A stretch of 64,000 bases of DNA from Oscillospiraceae bacterium (GCA_030625685.1 DAOUQJ010000003.1:124001-188000), one strand, 5' to 3'; shown: positions 50,780 through 62,084, counted from the first letter of the stretch. Program-made: numbers and translations. Notes: generated from the letters alone by a model not told the origin.

Positions 50780-53110
50780 TTGAGTTTAGTTAAATATCGT
50801 GTCCATGAAGTAGCCAAAGATTTTGGAAAGACTACAAAAGAAATTACTGAGATTCTTACCAAATACGCAACTGCACCCAAAAATCACATGCAGGTACTTG
50901 AAGATAAAGAATTATCTATCATTTTCGAATACCTAACACAAAACAATCAAATTGATACTCTTGAAAGTATTTATGCAGAAGCTGCAGCTACAGAAACAAA
51001 ACCTGCTCCTAAGGCAGAAAAGCAAGCTCCTGCAAAAAAACAACCACAAGAGAAAGCAAAAAACCAAACTGCTCCACAGGCAAAATCTTCTGAAACAGCA
51101 AAACCTGCTGCTTCAAACTCAGCAACCCATTCCCGTGTGCCAGAAAAGAAAATTGTTGACACACGTAAAGCTAGCAATGTTAACCTAGACCGTTATGACG
51201 AACGCTTGGAAAAACTAGCACCACAACGTGCTGATAAAATGCAAACTGGCAAACAAAAGTTCAACAATAGAAACAACCAGAAAAAAGGAAATTTCGGAAA
51301 CAAACGCAAACAAGAAGAGCAAGAAAAACTACGTCGTTTACAATTAGAAATCATCAAACAAACACCGCTTACTGTTAAAATTCCAGATGAAATCAGTGTT
51401 GGTGAACTAGCGTCAAGAATGAAAAAGACAGGTGCCGAAGTTGTCAAACAACTCATGAAAATGGGTATTATGGCCTCTCTTCCTGAGGTAATCGACCACG
51501 ATACAGCTGCACTCGTTGCAATGGAACTAGGCTGCAAAGTTGAAAAAGAAGTTGTTGTTACTATTGAAGAACGACTCATCAATACAGAAGAAGATAAAGC
51601 AGAAGACCTTGAAGCACGTGCTCCTATCGTTGTAGTTATGGGTCACGTTGACCACGGTAAAACTTCCCTGCTTGACCGCATTCGTAGTGCGAATGTAGCT
51701 GATGATGAAGCAGGCGGCATTACCCAACATATTGGTGCTTATCAAGTCGAAGTCAATGGCTCACCTATCACCTTCCTTGATACACCTGGCCATGAAGCTT
51801 TTACCGCTATGCGTGCTCGTGGTGCCATGGTCACAGACATTGCTATTTTGATAGTCGCTGCTGACGATGGTATCATGCCACAAACCATTGAATCCATCAA
51901 CCATGCAAAAGCTGCCGAAATTCCAATTATTGTTGCCATCAACAAGATGGATAAACCTGGTGCAAACCCTGACCGTATCAAACAACAACTCACCGAACAT
52001 GAGCTTGTTTCTGAGGAATGGGGCGGTGAGACTATCATCTGTCCTATTTCAGCAAAAACTGGTGACGGAGTTAAAAAACTGCTTGAAATGGTCGTCTTGA
52101 CAGCTGAAATGCAAGAACTCACTGCAAACCCAAATCGTGCTGCGCAAGGCACCGTTATTGAAGCTCGCTTAGATAAAAGCCGTGGTCCTGTTGCTACAAT
52201 GCTCATTCAAAAAGGAACACTACATCAAGGTGATGTTATCATCGCTGGCACAGCTGTTGGTCGTGTTCGCGCAATGACTGATGCAAAAGGCAATAAAATT
52301 ATGGAAGCTACTCCTTCCGTACCTGTTGAAATCATCGGTATGAGTGAAGTTCCTGGTGCAGGCGACGACTTCCATGCTGTTGAAGATGAACGTATGGCAA
52401 GAGAGCTTGCAGAACAACGCAAACATGAAAACAAAATGCTTGCAAATAGCAACCAAAAAGTCACTTTAGAAGACCTCTTCTCTCATATTCAGTTGGGTGA
52501 ACTAAAAACACTGAATATCATCGTAAAAGCTGACGTACAAGGTTCTGCAGAGGCACTAAAATCATCTTTAGAAGAGCTAACCAATGAAGAAGTACGCGTT
52601 CGTGTTATTCACTGCGCTGTTGGTGCCGTCAATGAATCTGATATTATGCTTGCATCTACATCCAATGCGATTATCGTAGGCTTCAACGTTCGTCCTGACG
52701 CAAATGCAAAAGAATCTGCTGTTCGTATGTCTGTTGATGTTCGTATGTATCGTGTTATCTATGACTGTATTTCTGAAATCAAAGATGCTATGAAAGGCAT
52801 GTTGGATCCTAAATTCAAAGAAGTTACACTTGGCACTGTTTCTGTACGTGAAGTTTACAAAATAACAGGTGCAGGCATCATTGCAGGTTGTTATGTCACA
52901 GATGGAAAAGTTACCCGCAATGCACAAATTCGTCTTGTACGTGACGGCATTGTTGTGCATGAAGGAGTTATCGCTTCTTTGCGTCGCTTTAAAGATGACG
53001 TCAAGGAAGTTGCACACGGATACGAATGTGGTATTTCCATTGAGAAATACAGTGACATCAAAGCTGGTGACGTTATTGAAGCCTTTGTAATGGAACAAAT
53101 TGAAAATTAA
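50780..53110 (+). CDS. infB: Translation initiation factor IF-2
   Basis: [35 protein letters not shown]; likely TTG start with GGAGGTG SD, internal to listed ORF. Confidence 0.98.
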   Translation: MSLVKYRVHEVAKDFGKTTKEITEILTKYATAPKNHMQVLEDKELSIIFEYLTQNNQIDTLESIYAEAAATETKPAPKAEKQAPAKKQPQEKAKNQTAPQAKSSETAKPAASNSATHSRVPEKKIVDTRKASNVNLDRYDERLEKLAPQRADKMQTGKQKFNNRNNQKKGNFGNKRKQEEQEKLRRLQLEIIKQTPLTVKIPDEISVGELASRMKKTGAEVVKQLMKMGIMASLPEVIDHDTAALVAMELGCKVEKEVVVTIEERLINTEEDKAEDLEARAPIVVVMGHVDHGKTSLLDRIRSANVADDEAGGITQHIGAYQVEVNGSPITFLDTPGHEAFTAMRARGAMVTDIAILIVAADDGIMPQTIESINHAKAAEIPIIVAINKMDKPGANPDRIKQQLTEHELVSEEWGGETIICPISAKTGDGVKKLLEMVVLTAEMQELTANPNRAAQGTVIEARLDKSRGPVATMLIQKGTLHQGDVIIAGTAVGRVRAMTDAKGNKIMEATPSVPVEIIGMSEVPGAGDDFHAVEDERMARELAEQRKHENKMLANSNQKVTLEDLFSHIQLGELKTLNIIVKADVQGSAEALKSSLEELTNEEVRVRVIHCAVGAVNESDIMLASTSNAIIVGFNVRPDANAKESAVRMSVDVRMYRVIYDCISEIKDAMKGMLDPKFKEVTLGTVSVREVYKITGAGIIAGCYVTDGKVTRNAQIRLVRDGIVVHEGVIASLRRFKDDVKEVAHGYECGISIEKYSDIKAGDVIEAFVMEQIEN

Positions 53111-53142
53111 TCACTTCATTAGCAATAAGATTGGAGGTCACT

Positions 53143-53478
53143 ATGGCAAATAAGCGCATTGGTCGCATCAATGAAGAAATTCAACGAGAACTAGCAAACT
53201 TAATTCGCAACTTAAAAGACCCACGTGTACACGGTTTGGTCTCTATCACTGCAGTCGAAACTACACCTGATTTGCGTTTTGCAAAAATTCATGTGAGCGT
53301 TTTGGATCAAAGTGACGTGCGTGAGGTCATCAAAGGTCTAAAATCTTCTGCTTCATATCTACGTCGTGAATTGGGTCATTCACTTTCGCTTCGATATACA
53401 CCAGAGTTGCAGTTTATTGAAGACGATTCTATCAACAAAGGTGCACATATATTAAAACTACTCAACGATATTGATTAA
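53143..53478 (+). CDS. rbfA: Ribosome-binding factor A
   Basis: RIGRINEEIQRELANLIRNLKDPRV; GGAGG SD before MANK. Confidence 0.96.
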   Translation: MANKRIGRINEEIQRELANLIRNLKDPRVHGLVSITAVETTPDLRFAKIHVSVLDQSDVREVIKGLKSSASYLRRELGHSLSLRYTPELQFIEDDSINKGAHILKLLNDID

Positions 53479-53488
53479 GAGGTGTATT

Positions 53489-54439
53489 ATGAATTTCAAT
53501 GAAACTGCCCTACTTATAAAAGCGAATGACAATATTTTAATATTGACGCACGCAAGACCCGATGGGGATACTGTTGGTTCTGCTAGGGCATTGTGCTTAT
53601 CCCTTCGCGCAATAGGCAAAACTTCCTACGTTTTTCCTAACGAAGAAGCACATGAACTCTTCACCCCTTATATGGATGATTTGCTTCCACCGAATTCATT
53701 TACGCCTAACTTTATCATTGCCGTTGACACCGCATCCACTGAGCTGTTGACTCCTTCCGCTCAGTTTATGAGTGCAAATATTGATCTTGCAATAGACCAT
53801 CATGGTTCCAATACGAGCTATGCAAAAAATATCTGTCTAGCTGCGCATTTCGGCGCTTGTGGGGAATTGATTTACTTTATCATTAAAGAACTCGGTGAAA
53901 TATCGAAGCAAATGGCAGAAGCACTATACATCGCCATTGCCACTGATACAGGTTGTTTCTCTTTTTCGAACACATCACCACAAACTCATCAAATCGCAGC
54001 TATACTCATAGAAATCGGTTGCAATTTCAATCACATCAACAAAGTGTTTTTCAGAACAAAATCAAAAATTCGTTTGCAAATTGAAAGCATGCTCACAAAC
54101 GATATGTTAAGTTTAGATGACGGAAAACTTGCCATTGTTGCATTGACGAACGAAATGATTGCCTCTGTAAATGCTGGAGAATCGGATCTTGAAAATATCG
54201 CGTCTTTTCTTGAAATTGTCGAGGGTGTTGAAATTGCTGTCACAATACGAGAAATTGAAACAAATCGCTTCAAAATATCTTTGCGCACCAACGAAACGCT
54301 CAATGCTTCTAAAGTCTGCGAAAAGCTTGGTGGGGGTGGGCATCCAGCTGCAGCTGGGTGTAAGGTATCTGGCACACTTCCAGAGGTAAAAGATATTATC
54401 ATAAAAGCAATCGAAGATACGAGAGCTGAATCAAACTAA
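53489..54439 (+). CDS. DHH/DHHA1 family phosphoesterase (NrnA-like bifunctional oligoribonuclease/PAP phosphatase)
   Basis: ILILTHARPDGDTVGSA; IDHHGSNTSYA; GGGGHPAAAGCKV. Confidence 0.93.
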   Translation: MNFNETALLIKANDNILILTHARPDGDTVGSARALCLSLRAIGKTSYVFPNEEAHELFTPYMDDLLPPNSFTPNFIIAVDTASTELLTPSAQFMSANIDLAIDHHGSNTSYAKNICLAAHFGACGELIYFIIKELGEISKQMAEALYIAIATDTGCFSFSNTSPQTHQIAAILIEIGCNFNHINKVFFRTKSKIRLQIESMLTNDMLSLDDGKLAIVALTNEMIASVNAGESDLENIASFLEIVEGVEIAVTIREIETNRFKISLRTNETLNASKVCEKLGGGGHPAAAGCKVSGTLPEVKDIIIKAIEDTRAESN

Positions 54440-54458
54440 CCATTTCGAGGTGTACTAA

Positions 54459-55328
54459 ATGGCAAACGGAATTCTGATTATTGATAAACCAAAAGACTGG
54501 ACATCTCATGATGTAGTTGCCAAGCTGCGTGGTGTTTTTCATGAAAAACGCATTGGTCATGCGGGAACATTAGATCCAATGGCAACGGGTGTTCTCCCAA
54601 TTTTCATGGGACGTGCCACCAGAGCTGTTGAATTCGCATCACAAGGTGATAAAGAATATACAGCTGTCATACGTCTCGGACTAGTTACAGATACACAAGA
54701 TATCACTGGTAACACGCTACAATCAAACCCAGTCTACTACACTTCAGAGCAATTGAGTGCCATTTTGCCTCAATTTCAAGGATGTATTGAACAAATCCCC
54801 CCCATGTATTCTGCGATAAAAAAAGATGGTAAAAAGCTTTATGAATTGGCAAGAGCGGGTAAAGAGGTGGAACGCAAACCTAGACCTGTAACCATTTATT
54901 CTTTAGATTTAGTAACACAATTATCTTCCACTGATTTTGTTTTGAAAATCAAGTGTTCCAAAGGTACATATATTAGAACACTGTGTCATGACATAGGTGC
55001 TATCCTTGGCGGTGGAGGCTGTCTATATTCGCTTCGACGCACCAATGCTTCTAACTTTAACATCGATGATAGTGTTCCACTATTGTCTCTTTTATCATCA
55101 ACAAATCCATCCGAATATCTATCAGCAGTCGATACATTATTTTCTGAACACCCTTCCCTCACCGTTAATATTGAGCAAGAGAAAAAAATTCGAAATGGCG
55201 CACAATTTCCTATCACAGCTTCCAATGGAATATATCGTGTTTATAGTCAATCCAATGATTTTCTCATGTTGGGTCGAGCGGAAAACAATAATATGATTAC
55301 TATAAAGAGTTTTTTCGAGGTATCTTAA
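54459..55328 (+). CDS. truB: tRNA pseudouridine(55) synthase TruB
   Basis: GILIIDKPKDWTSHDVVAKLRGVF; GHAGTLDPMATGVLPI; KCSKGTYIRTLCHDIG. Confidence 0.97.
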   Translation: MANGILIIDKPKDWTSHDVVAKLRGVFHEKRIGHAGTLDPMATGVLPIFMGRATRAVEFASQGDKEYTAVIRLGLVTDTQDITGNTLQSNPVYYTSEQLSAILPQFQGCIEQIPPMYSAIKKDGKKLYELARAGKEVERKPRPVTIYSLDLVTQLSSTDFVLKIKCSKGTYIRTLCHDIGAILGGGGCLYSLRRTNASNFNIDDSVPLLSLLSSTNPSEYLSAVDTLFSEHPSLTVNIEQEKKIRNGAQFPITASNGIYRVYSQSNDFLMLGRAENNNMITIKSFFEVS

Positions 55329-55329
55329 A

Positions 55330-56241
55330 TTGAAACAGAAAAAAAGAGTTTTTGCTTTGGGTTTTTTTGACGGTGTACATCGTGGACATGCTGCGCTGCT
55401 AACAAAAGTTGTTGAACGTTCTAAAGAACTGGATGCAACGCCATCAGCTTTTACCTTTGACCCTCATCCCAAAAGCCTAATCTTAAGAAAAAAAATATAT
55501 TTGCTCACCTCTCCTGACGATCGCGCAGACTTAATGCATCGCTATTATGGGATTGAAGACGTCATAGTCAAAGAGTATAATAAAGAAATCATGAAACAAC
55601 CATGGGATGACTTTATTCGCACTACCCTAGTAGAAGAACTGGGCGCTGTCCATTTGGTCGTCGGTCATGATTATCACTTTGGCTATAAAGCTGTCGGCAA
55701 CCCAAGTCGACTCAAAGAGCTTTGTGAAGAACTCAATATTGGTCTTGATATCATTGATCGCGTAGAACGTGATACCATCACTGTTTCTTCAACCTATATT
55801 AGAACACTCGTAGCGCAGGGAGAAATGGCACGTGCCAATGAGTTTTTAGGTCACCCTCACACCATTAGCAATGTAGTTTCGCATGGTAAAAAACTAGGGA
55901 CAACCATTGGGTTTCCAACGGTAAATCTAAAGCTCAAGAATAACGTTTTATCTCCTGCTCTCGGTGTCTATGCGACTTATATTTACTTGGAAAACGGAGA
56001 AAGACACATTGCCGTCACAAATATCGGTAAGCGTCCTACCATTGATGATGGAGAAGAAATATCAATTGAAGCGTTTATCTTAGACTTTTCAGGTAATTTA
56101 TATGATCAAAAAGTACGAATTGAGTTCTTTGAGTTTTTAAGACCTGAAAAGAAATTCCCTTCATTAGAAGCATTGACAAAAGAAGTTCTTATCAATGCAG
56201 AACAAACAAAGCAATATTTTTTAAATTATGCTGACAATTAA
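55330..56241 (+). CDS. ribF: Bifunctional riboflavin kinase/FAD synthetase
   Basis: ALGFFDGVHRGHAALL; FDPHPKSL; GRPT-like motif GKRPTIDDG. Confidence 0.95.
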   Translation: MKQKKRVFALGFFDGVHRGHAALLTKVVERSKELDATPSAFTFDPHPKSLILRKKIYLLTSPDDRADLMHRYYGIEDVIVKEYNKEIMKQPWDDFIRTTLVEELGAVHLVVGHDYHFGYKAVGNPSRLKELCEELNIGLDIIDRVERDTITVSSTYIRTLVAQGEMARANEFLGHPHTISNVVSHGKKLGTTIGFPTVNLKLKNNVLSPALGVYATYIYLENGERHIAVTNIGKRPTIDDGEEISIEAFILDFSGNLYDQKVRIEFFEFLRPEKKFPSLEALTKEVLINAEQTKQYFLNYADN

Positions 56242-56265
56242 ACAATTGATTATCTATCAAAAAGT

Positions 56266-56313
56266 AAAAACCCTTGTAATTACTAGAAATCTAGCAATTA
56301 CAAGGGTTTTTGT
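56266..56313. terminator. Intrinsic terminator of ribF operon
   Basis: AAAAACCCTTGTAATT / AATTACAAGGGTTTTT. Confidence 0.9.
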
Positions 56314-56399
56314 GACAATTGAACTATACGCGTATTTTAAGCTTAGTTATGGATTATAATGAATAAATAAATTGCTGGTTCTATTTCTTAATTGTGCGC

Positions 56400-56438
56400 A
56401 AAAAACCAGGAGATAAGACTCTATCTCCTGGTTTTAAA
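56400..56438. terminator. Intrinsic terminator of the convergent lipoprotein gene (bidirectional shape)
   Basis: AAAACCAGGAGATA / TATCTCCTGGTTTT. Confidence 0.85.
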
Positions 56439-56494
56439 CTGCTTTTTTAGAGAAGTGCATCTCCTCTATCCAAATTCAACGAAACATTCAAATA

Positions 56495-57547
56495 TTAATA
56501 TTGCATATCTTCAGTGATCATGTCTTCAGTAAACATATCTTCCATTGAAAAAGAATTTTCATCCGTCAATACGGGAAAAGTAATATCAATTGCCTCGTTG
56601 ATATCCCAAATATCAGTAGTTATGTTAAATCCGAACTTCACATCCGTAGGAATTTCAAATTCTACGTTTTCTTTCACTGTAACATCAATATCAATTTCAG
56701 AACGGAGAGCATTGTTATTATCATCTAAATAATAAACTATATTAAATGCATCAAATACTACTAAATCATCAAGCATATTCATGCTTTCTTCAATAGAAGC
56801 CCTTGTTTCCGCAAAGTCTGCTTCAATTTCTTCTTCCGTTAACTCTTCACCTATCATCTCTGATTGCATTTTCATTTGATTGATAAGTGTAGTTCTCATT
56901 TGTTCATTATCGAACATCATCAAAAATACTTCTTTTATTAAGTCTTTCACTTGTGCATCATTAAGTTTAATCTCAATTGGTGTTACTGTCATGTCTCCAT
57001 TTGGCAAAGTAACAGTTGTATCATCTAAAGCTACGATCACATCATCACTGAATAAATCAAGCATTTTATCATTCATTTCTTTAGCCAATGCTTTGAATTC
57101 ATCAGTATTTCCGAGATAATTATTAATTTCTTCCGCCTGTTCATTATCCTCAGTGAGATCATAAATCGTCATATATTGTCCTATGATTGGAACTTTAACG
57201 ATATATTTTTCGGGTGTAAAGTATAATTCAGTTTCATATACCATTCCTTGTAAATCTACTTTTGCAGTACCAGAGAAATTCATATTTTCTTGATCCAATT
57301 GAATTTCACCTGATAACATAACGTTTTGTAACATTGCTAAGAACATATCTAATTCTGGATCGTTCGTTGGATTATCCATTTCAAGATTCATAGACATTTC
57401 AAAGTTTTGTTTTAATGTTTTATAGTCTTGTGATTGTTCAACAGCTTCTGCCACTCTTTCTTTCGGAGTTTGTTCCGCTTTACCACAACTGGTCAATAAA
57501 GAAAATACCAAAATCAAACCCAAAAAACTTGCCACATATTTTTTCAT
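56495..57547 (-). CDS. Secreted lipoprotein of unknown function
   Basis: Lipobox LLTSC in MKKYVASFLGLILVFSLLTSCGKAEQT; acidic 350-aa body. Confidence 0.85.
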   Translation of the reverse strand: MKKYVASFLGLILVFSLLTSCGKAEQTPKERVAEAVEQSQDYKTLKQNFEMSMNLEMDNPTNDPELDMFLAMLQNVMLSGEIQLDQENMNFSGTAKVDLQGMVYETELYFTPEKYIVKVPIIGQYMTIYDLTEDNEQAEEINNYLGNTDEFKALAKEMNDKMLDLFSDDVIVALDDTTVTLPNGDMTVTPIEIKLNDAQVKDLIKEVFLMMFDNEQMRTTLINQMKMQSEMIGEELTEEEIEADFAETRASIEESMNMLDDLVVFDAFNIVYYLDDNNNALRSEIDIDVTVKENVEFEIPTDVKFGFNITTDIWDINEAIDITFPVLTDENSFSMEDMFTEDMITEDMQY

Positions 57548-57734
57548 TTTACCACCTCAAAAATTATTATAGATAAGATATGCTTCATGATGTTAACATA
57601 TCTTTTAGAATAATGCAAATTTTGTTAGATATAGGGAGAATAAATCGTTATTTCACCATTACTGCCGTCATAAATCTATGTTATTTCAAACGCAATGAAT
57701 TAAACTTTTCCAATATACATAAGGATATATATAT

Positions 57735-58379
57735 TCAGAAAAGATGTGAAACATTCGCAAATGATTCAATATAAATATCAGAGAGTGCCATCAACTGCTG
57801 TTGATGTACCATACTCCCTTCATCATAAACGCCCGCCAATAAAAATCCTGCGTTTTTCACTGTTTTCGCTGCATGAATCGCATCTTCAAAAACCCATGTC
57901 TTATTTGGGTTTGTCTGCATGAATTTGCACGCCTGCAAATAAATATCAGGACTAGTTTTGTTCAAACCCACCTCAGAACAAGTAAAAATACCATCAAACA
58001 AATTGAGTATATTTATCCGTTTTAACACACTTTCGACAAGCTCTCTATCGGTTGCTGTCGCTACTGTCATTGGCACATTGGTCGTATGAAGTTTTTGTAA
58101 CAACGTAATTACACCATCCTTTGGTACTACTTCTTCTTCATAACTCTTACGCATGATTTCATTGACACCCAACTTAATTTGATTAATAGATAAGTTGATT
58201 TTATATTGATTCTTAAGAAATTCTGCCCCTTCCTGCATACTCATAGGAAAGATTGTTTTACCAACATTCGGCTCTGGACTAACACCTAATGTTTGCAGAT
58301 ATCGCTCTCCTGCTTGCATCCACATGCTGGTAGAATCTAAGATTGTGCCATCTAAATCAAAAATTGCAGCTTCAATCAT
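57735..58379 (-). CDS. HAD-family hydrolase (beta-phosphoglucomutase-like)
   Basis: AIFDLDGTILDSTSMW; PMTVATATDRELVESVLKRINI; WVFEDAIHAAKTVKNAGF. Confidence 0.93.
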   Translation of the reverse strand: MIEAAIFDLDGTILDSTSMWMQAGERYLQTLGVSPEPNVGKTIFPMSMQEGAEFLKNQYKINLSINQIKLGVNEIMRKSYEEEVVPKDGVITLLQKLHTTNVPMTVATATDRELVESVLKRINILNLFDGIFTCSEVGLNKTSPDIYLQACKFMQTNPNKTWVFEDAIHAAKTVKNAGFLLAGVYDEGSMVHQQQLMALSDIYIESFANVSHLF

Positions 58380-59029
58380 CCAATGAACACCTCACGGCAA
58401 ATTTCTTTTAACTCTCTCGTCGCGTCAGCTACGTCTAATGACGCAAGAATAGCACTCACCACTGCAGCACCATTGGCATTAGAATCACTTAAATTTTTCA
58501 CATTGTCCTTCGTGATACCACCAATTGCTACAACTGGAATTGACACCGATTCACAAATGTCGCGAAGCATATGAATATTCAAATTCTTTGCTTCAACCTT
58601 TGTTGTTGTTGGAAAAATTGCACCAACACCTAAATAGTCAGCCCCATCCTTTTCAGCTCTTATTGCTTGCTCAACCGTTTGGACTGACACCCCCAAAATC
58701 TTATCAGTTCCTATCATCTTTCGTACTTCACTTACATCCATATCATTTTGTCCCACATGAACTCCATCTGCATCAATCTCCATAGTAAGGGCAACATAAT
58801 CATTGATGACTAAAGGAACATGCTTTTCTGTGCATATTTTCTTTAATTTGATTGCTTCTTCTTTAAGTGAAGTGTAATCCATATCTTTATCTCTCAACTG
58901 TACAAATGTGACTCCAGCATCGATACAAACTTGCACTTCTTCAGACAAATCTTTTCCATTTAACCAACGTCGGTCAGTTACCAAATATAATAATAAATCA
59001 TTTTTAGAGAATTTCATATTTTGCTCCAT
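58376..59029 (-). CDS. thiE: Thiamine-phosphate synthase
   Basis: VTFVQLRDKDMDYTSLKEEA; VPLVINDYVALTMEIDADGVHVGQNDMD; GADYLGVGAIFPTTTK. Confidence 0.96.
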   Translation of the reverse strand: MEQNMKFSKNDLLLYLVTDRRWLNGKDLSEEVQVCIDAGVTFVQLRDKDMDYTSLKEEAIKLKKICTEKHVPLVINDYVALTMEIDADGVHVGQNDMDVSEVRKMIGTDKILGVSVQTVEQAIRAEKDGADYLGVGAIFPTTTKVEAKNLNIHMLRDICESVSIPVVAIGGITKDNVKNLSDSNANGAAVVSAILASLDVADATRELKEICREVFIG

Positions 59030-59822
59030 TTTCTAATTTTTCTGGATTCATGTTATAAATCGCATCAATAATATAATTTCGATATGTTGAATTGCCATCT
59101 TCTGTCTCAAGTCGAGAAAATCCAATTTCCCCTGCCAATCCCATCATACAAACCGCTGTCGCAGCTGCTTCCAGTTTACGATCTTGATTGGCTACCACTA
59201 ACGCCGTGATGAGAGCCGAGAGCTGACAACCAGTTCCTGTGATATCTCCCATTTCTCGTCGACCATTGTGAATCACATAACAGCGCTCAGCATCCGCAAC
59301 AAAATCAGTAGCTCCTGTCACAACAATGATAGAATTAAGCTGCTTAGCATATTTTTTGAGATATACCACAGTTTCATCTAAATTGTCTTCTGTGACAGCA
59401 TCTGAAATGTCAGCATCTACTCCTTTGACATTACCATTTCCATGAATCAAAGTTTTGATTTCAGATATGTTGCCACGAATCACTGAAAACTGACAGGACT
59501 CAATTAAATCAAGTGCTGTTTGTGTACGCAGTTTGCTTGCTCCAACTCCAACTGGGTCTAACAAAACTGGATGACCAAGTTCATTTGATTTTTTACCTGC
59601 TAAAAACATTGATGGAATACTATGTTCGTTGAGTGTTCCAATATTGATACAAAGACCACCACAAATGCTTGTAATCTCTTCTACTTCTCTTGAATCCTGA
59701 GCCATAATTGGGCTTGCTGATGCAGCAAGTAAAATGTTCGCGACATCATTAACGGTAACGTAATTTGTAATATTGTGAATCAAAGGTCTATTTTCTCTCA
59801 AAGCCTTCAAACAATTTTTCAT
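59004..59822 (-). CDS. thiM: Hydroxyethylthiazole kinase
   Basis: RPLIHNITNYVTVNDVANILLAASASPIMAQDSREVEE; GDITGTGCQLSAL. Confidence 0.97.
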   Translation of the reverse strand: MKNCLKALRENRPLIHNITNYVTVNDVANILLAASASPIMAQDSREVEEITSICGGLCINIGTLNEHSIPSMFLAGKKSNELGHPVLLDPVGVGASKLRTQTALDLIESCQFSVIRGNISEIKTLIHGNGNVKGVDADISDAVTEDNLDETVVYLKKYAKQLNSIIVVTGATDFVADAERCYVIHNGRREMGDITGTGCQLSALITALVVANQDRKLEAAATAVCMMGLAGEIGFSRLETEDGNSTYRNYIIDAIYNMNPEKLENGAKYEIL

Positions 59823-60038
59823 AAATTTTCCTCCACGATTTATTTGAAATGTTGGGTACCTCAGTCGTTATATTTTAATATATAAATTCATCTAAAATCA
59901 TGTATCTTTTACGCATCGTATTGTCAGTACTTATTCATAAAATGATGTATATATACAAGGCTAAATATAACAAATATCAATTTGATAGTCAAGAAAAGCA
60001 GAATGTGATATAATCAAAGAAAACGCAAAGGTGATTTT

Positions 60039-60665
60039 ATGTCCTCTACCCCACAATGTCATATCATTTCAGCTGGAGATTTTCATGGGATTTCTATCCC
60101 AATACAACAAGACGACTACGTCATTGCTGTCGACGGTGGCTATTTATATTGCAAAGAAAACAACATTATTCCAAACTGCCTCATTGGTGATTTCGATTCT
60201 CTTATAAAATCAAATATTCCTAACGATATCCCTGTATACTCTCATCCTAGTGAAAAAGACGATACTGATACCATGCTTGCTGTAAAAGAAGCCTTGTCAC
60301 TTGGATATAGAACGATACATATGCATGCTTGTACTGGGGATAGATTAGACCATACTATGGCTAATATGCAAACCCTTCTATACATTTCAAAGCAGAACGC
60401 AAAAGGGTATTTATATGCGAAAACAGAGTGCTTTACTGTCGTAACAAACAGTACGCTCAAGTTACCAGCTAGCGATCAAGGAATTTTTTCTGTTTTATCC
60501 ATAAGTGATGTGTCGACAGGAGTATGCATAAAGGGTGGTAAATATGAAGCCATCAACACCACTCTTCGCTCTCAAATTCCGCTGGGTGTTCGCAATGCCT
60601 TCATCGGAAAGGAAGTGCATATTTCACTAAAAACTGGTTCACTTCTGATTTCGTGGGACTATTAA
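60039..60665 (+). CDS. Thiamine diphosphokinase
   Basis: VIAVDGGYLYCKENNIIPNCLIGDFDSL; KDDTDTMLAVKEAL; ACTGDRLDHTMANMQTL. Confidence 0.94.
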   Translation: MSSTPQCHIISAGDFHGISIPIQQDDYVIAVDGGYLYCKENNIIPNCLIGDFDSLIKSNIPNDIPVYSHPSEKDDTDTMLAVKEALSLGYRTIHMHACTGDRLDHTMANMQTLLYISKQNAKGYLYAKTECFTVVTNSTLKLPASDQGIFSVLSISDVSTGVCIKGGKYEAINTTLRSQIPLGVRNAFIGKEVHISLKTGSLLISWDY

Positions 60666-60674
60666 TCATAAATA

Positions 60675-60711
60675 AACAAAGCACAATGCAATTTGCATTG
60701 TGCTTTAATAT
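60675..60711. terminator. Bidirectional intrinsic terminator
   Basis: AAAGCACAATGCAA / TTGCATTGTGCTTT. Confidence 0.88.
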
Positions 60712-61502
60712 TACATTAAACGTGATGTAAAATACACCGCCATAATAAATAACCATGCCATTGTAATTAAAATGGAATAATATGCAAAAGTTACACCAAA
60801 CACGGCAGTCATTAGTAGTAAGACAGCCACAAAAGCACAAGTAGCCCATACGGCAGTATACTTAGCATCTTTTTTTAGCATTGGAATGGTTTGATCTTTC
60901 CACACAAAATTACCACCATTTCGTTTTAACTGAAGCGTTGCATAAACCATAGCGATGATTACAACTAACATAAATATTACATAAGCATAGAAGTACTCAA
61001 TACGCTGCATGCCAATAGATCTTAATATCCAAAAACCAAAGATACCCAAGCAAGACAATGCAGAAAGCATGAAAAATTCTTTTTGATATATGTAATATAC
61101 AATAATCAAAGCTGCGCAAGTTGGAATAGCCGTCAGCATCAATGTTACTGCTCCATCTCCTGAGAATAAAAATAAATAACTAATTAGTGATATTGCAAGA
61201 AAGAAGCCAGCTGAAGCACTCAAATACAAAATATTTTTACCATTTTTTTGTGCAATAAATGTCAAAACTATGAAGATTACACCAAGTACCAGCCCACCAT
61301 ATTGTAAAACGCTTAGCACATTTCCAACTGCTAATTGAAATCTTTCAATTTCACTGGTGAGTAGATGTACATAATATCGATTTGCTAATAACACAAATAT
61401 TTCTAGAAATACAGCAACAACAATCCAAGTTAAGATTTTTCTATATACGTTTAATTCTTCTTCCTTACGCAACTGTTGCATTTCTTTTTCAGCTTTATTC
61501 AT
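60711..61502 (-). CDS. Multi-pass membrane protein of unknown function
   Basis: Start at MNKAEKEMQQL with AGGAG upstream; about eight hydrophobic stretches. Confidence 0.75.
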   Translation of the reverse strand: MNKAEKEMQQLRKEEELNVYRKILTWIVVAVFLEIFVLLANRYYVHLLTSEIERFQLAVGNVLSVLQYGGLVLGVIFIVLTFIAQKNGKNILYLSASAGFFLAISLISYLFLFSGDGAVTLMLTAIPTCAALIIVYYIYQKEFFMLSALSCLGIFGFWILRSIGMQRIEYFYAYVIFMLVVIIAMVYATLQLKRNGGNFVWKDQTIPMLKKDAKYTAVWATCAFVAVLLLMTAVFGVTFAYYSILITMAWLFIMAVYFTSRLM

Positions 61503-61661
61503 AAAATGAAACGCTCCTATATCTCTTTTCCTATAAAACCTAACTTTTATTGACTTAATAATTGCATCAATAAATACTCGAATAATGGTAACACAATTTT
61601 TTACAAATTGCAAGATAATGTGCGTCAATAAATGTCGTTTTCATCAATATCTTGCTGTTTT

Positions 61662-62084
61662 TTATACGCTTTCGGCTTTTGTCTCACAATATATACATCG
61701 ATATATTCCATTTTCTCGATCTGTTAGACGAAACTCATGAGGTAGCTCTTGCTCAGTCGTTGTAATACAACGAGGATTTTTACAAAAAATGAGATTCACA
61801 AGAACTTCAGGGACTGTTGGACACACTTTTTCAATCACTTCTCCATTTTTAATGATGTTAACAGTGATATTGGGATCAATGAACCCAAGGATATCATAAT
61901 TCAAATCTAGCGTTTCATTCACTTTAATGATATCTTTTTTCGCATGTTTTTTGCTATCTGCATTTTTAATCAGTACAACATGACAATCAAGTTTATCAAG
62001 TTTTAAATCCGTAAATAACTCCATGCCTTTTCCCGCAGGAATATGATCGATAACAATACCATTATCAATTTTACCGACAATCAC
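61662..62084 (-). CDS. pyrI: Aspartate carbamoyltransferase regulatory subunit
   Basis: [19 protein letters not shown]; Zn motif [12 protein letters not shown]...YRCIYC. Confidence 0.95.
   Translation of the reverse strand: MIVGKIDNGIVIDHIPAGKGMELFTDLKLDKLDCHVVLIKNADSKKHAKKDIIKVNETLDLNYDILGFIDPNITVNIIKNGEVIEKVCPTVPEVLVNLIFCKNPRCITTTEQELPHEFRLTDRENGIYRCIYCETKAESV

Noticed and set aside
50971-51188. Repetitive Lys/Gln/Ala-rich DNA as a possible tandem repeat or mobile element
   Set aside because: It encodes the usual low-complexity linker of IF-2; explained by infB.
51193-53098. Several long ORFs antisense to infB (129, 154, 173 aa)
   Set aside because: Shadow ORFs on a highly conserved gene; no independent signals.
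56266-56438. Two palindromes close together as a possible small mobile repeat
   Set aside because: They have different sequences and serve as terminators of convergent genes.
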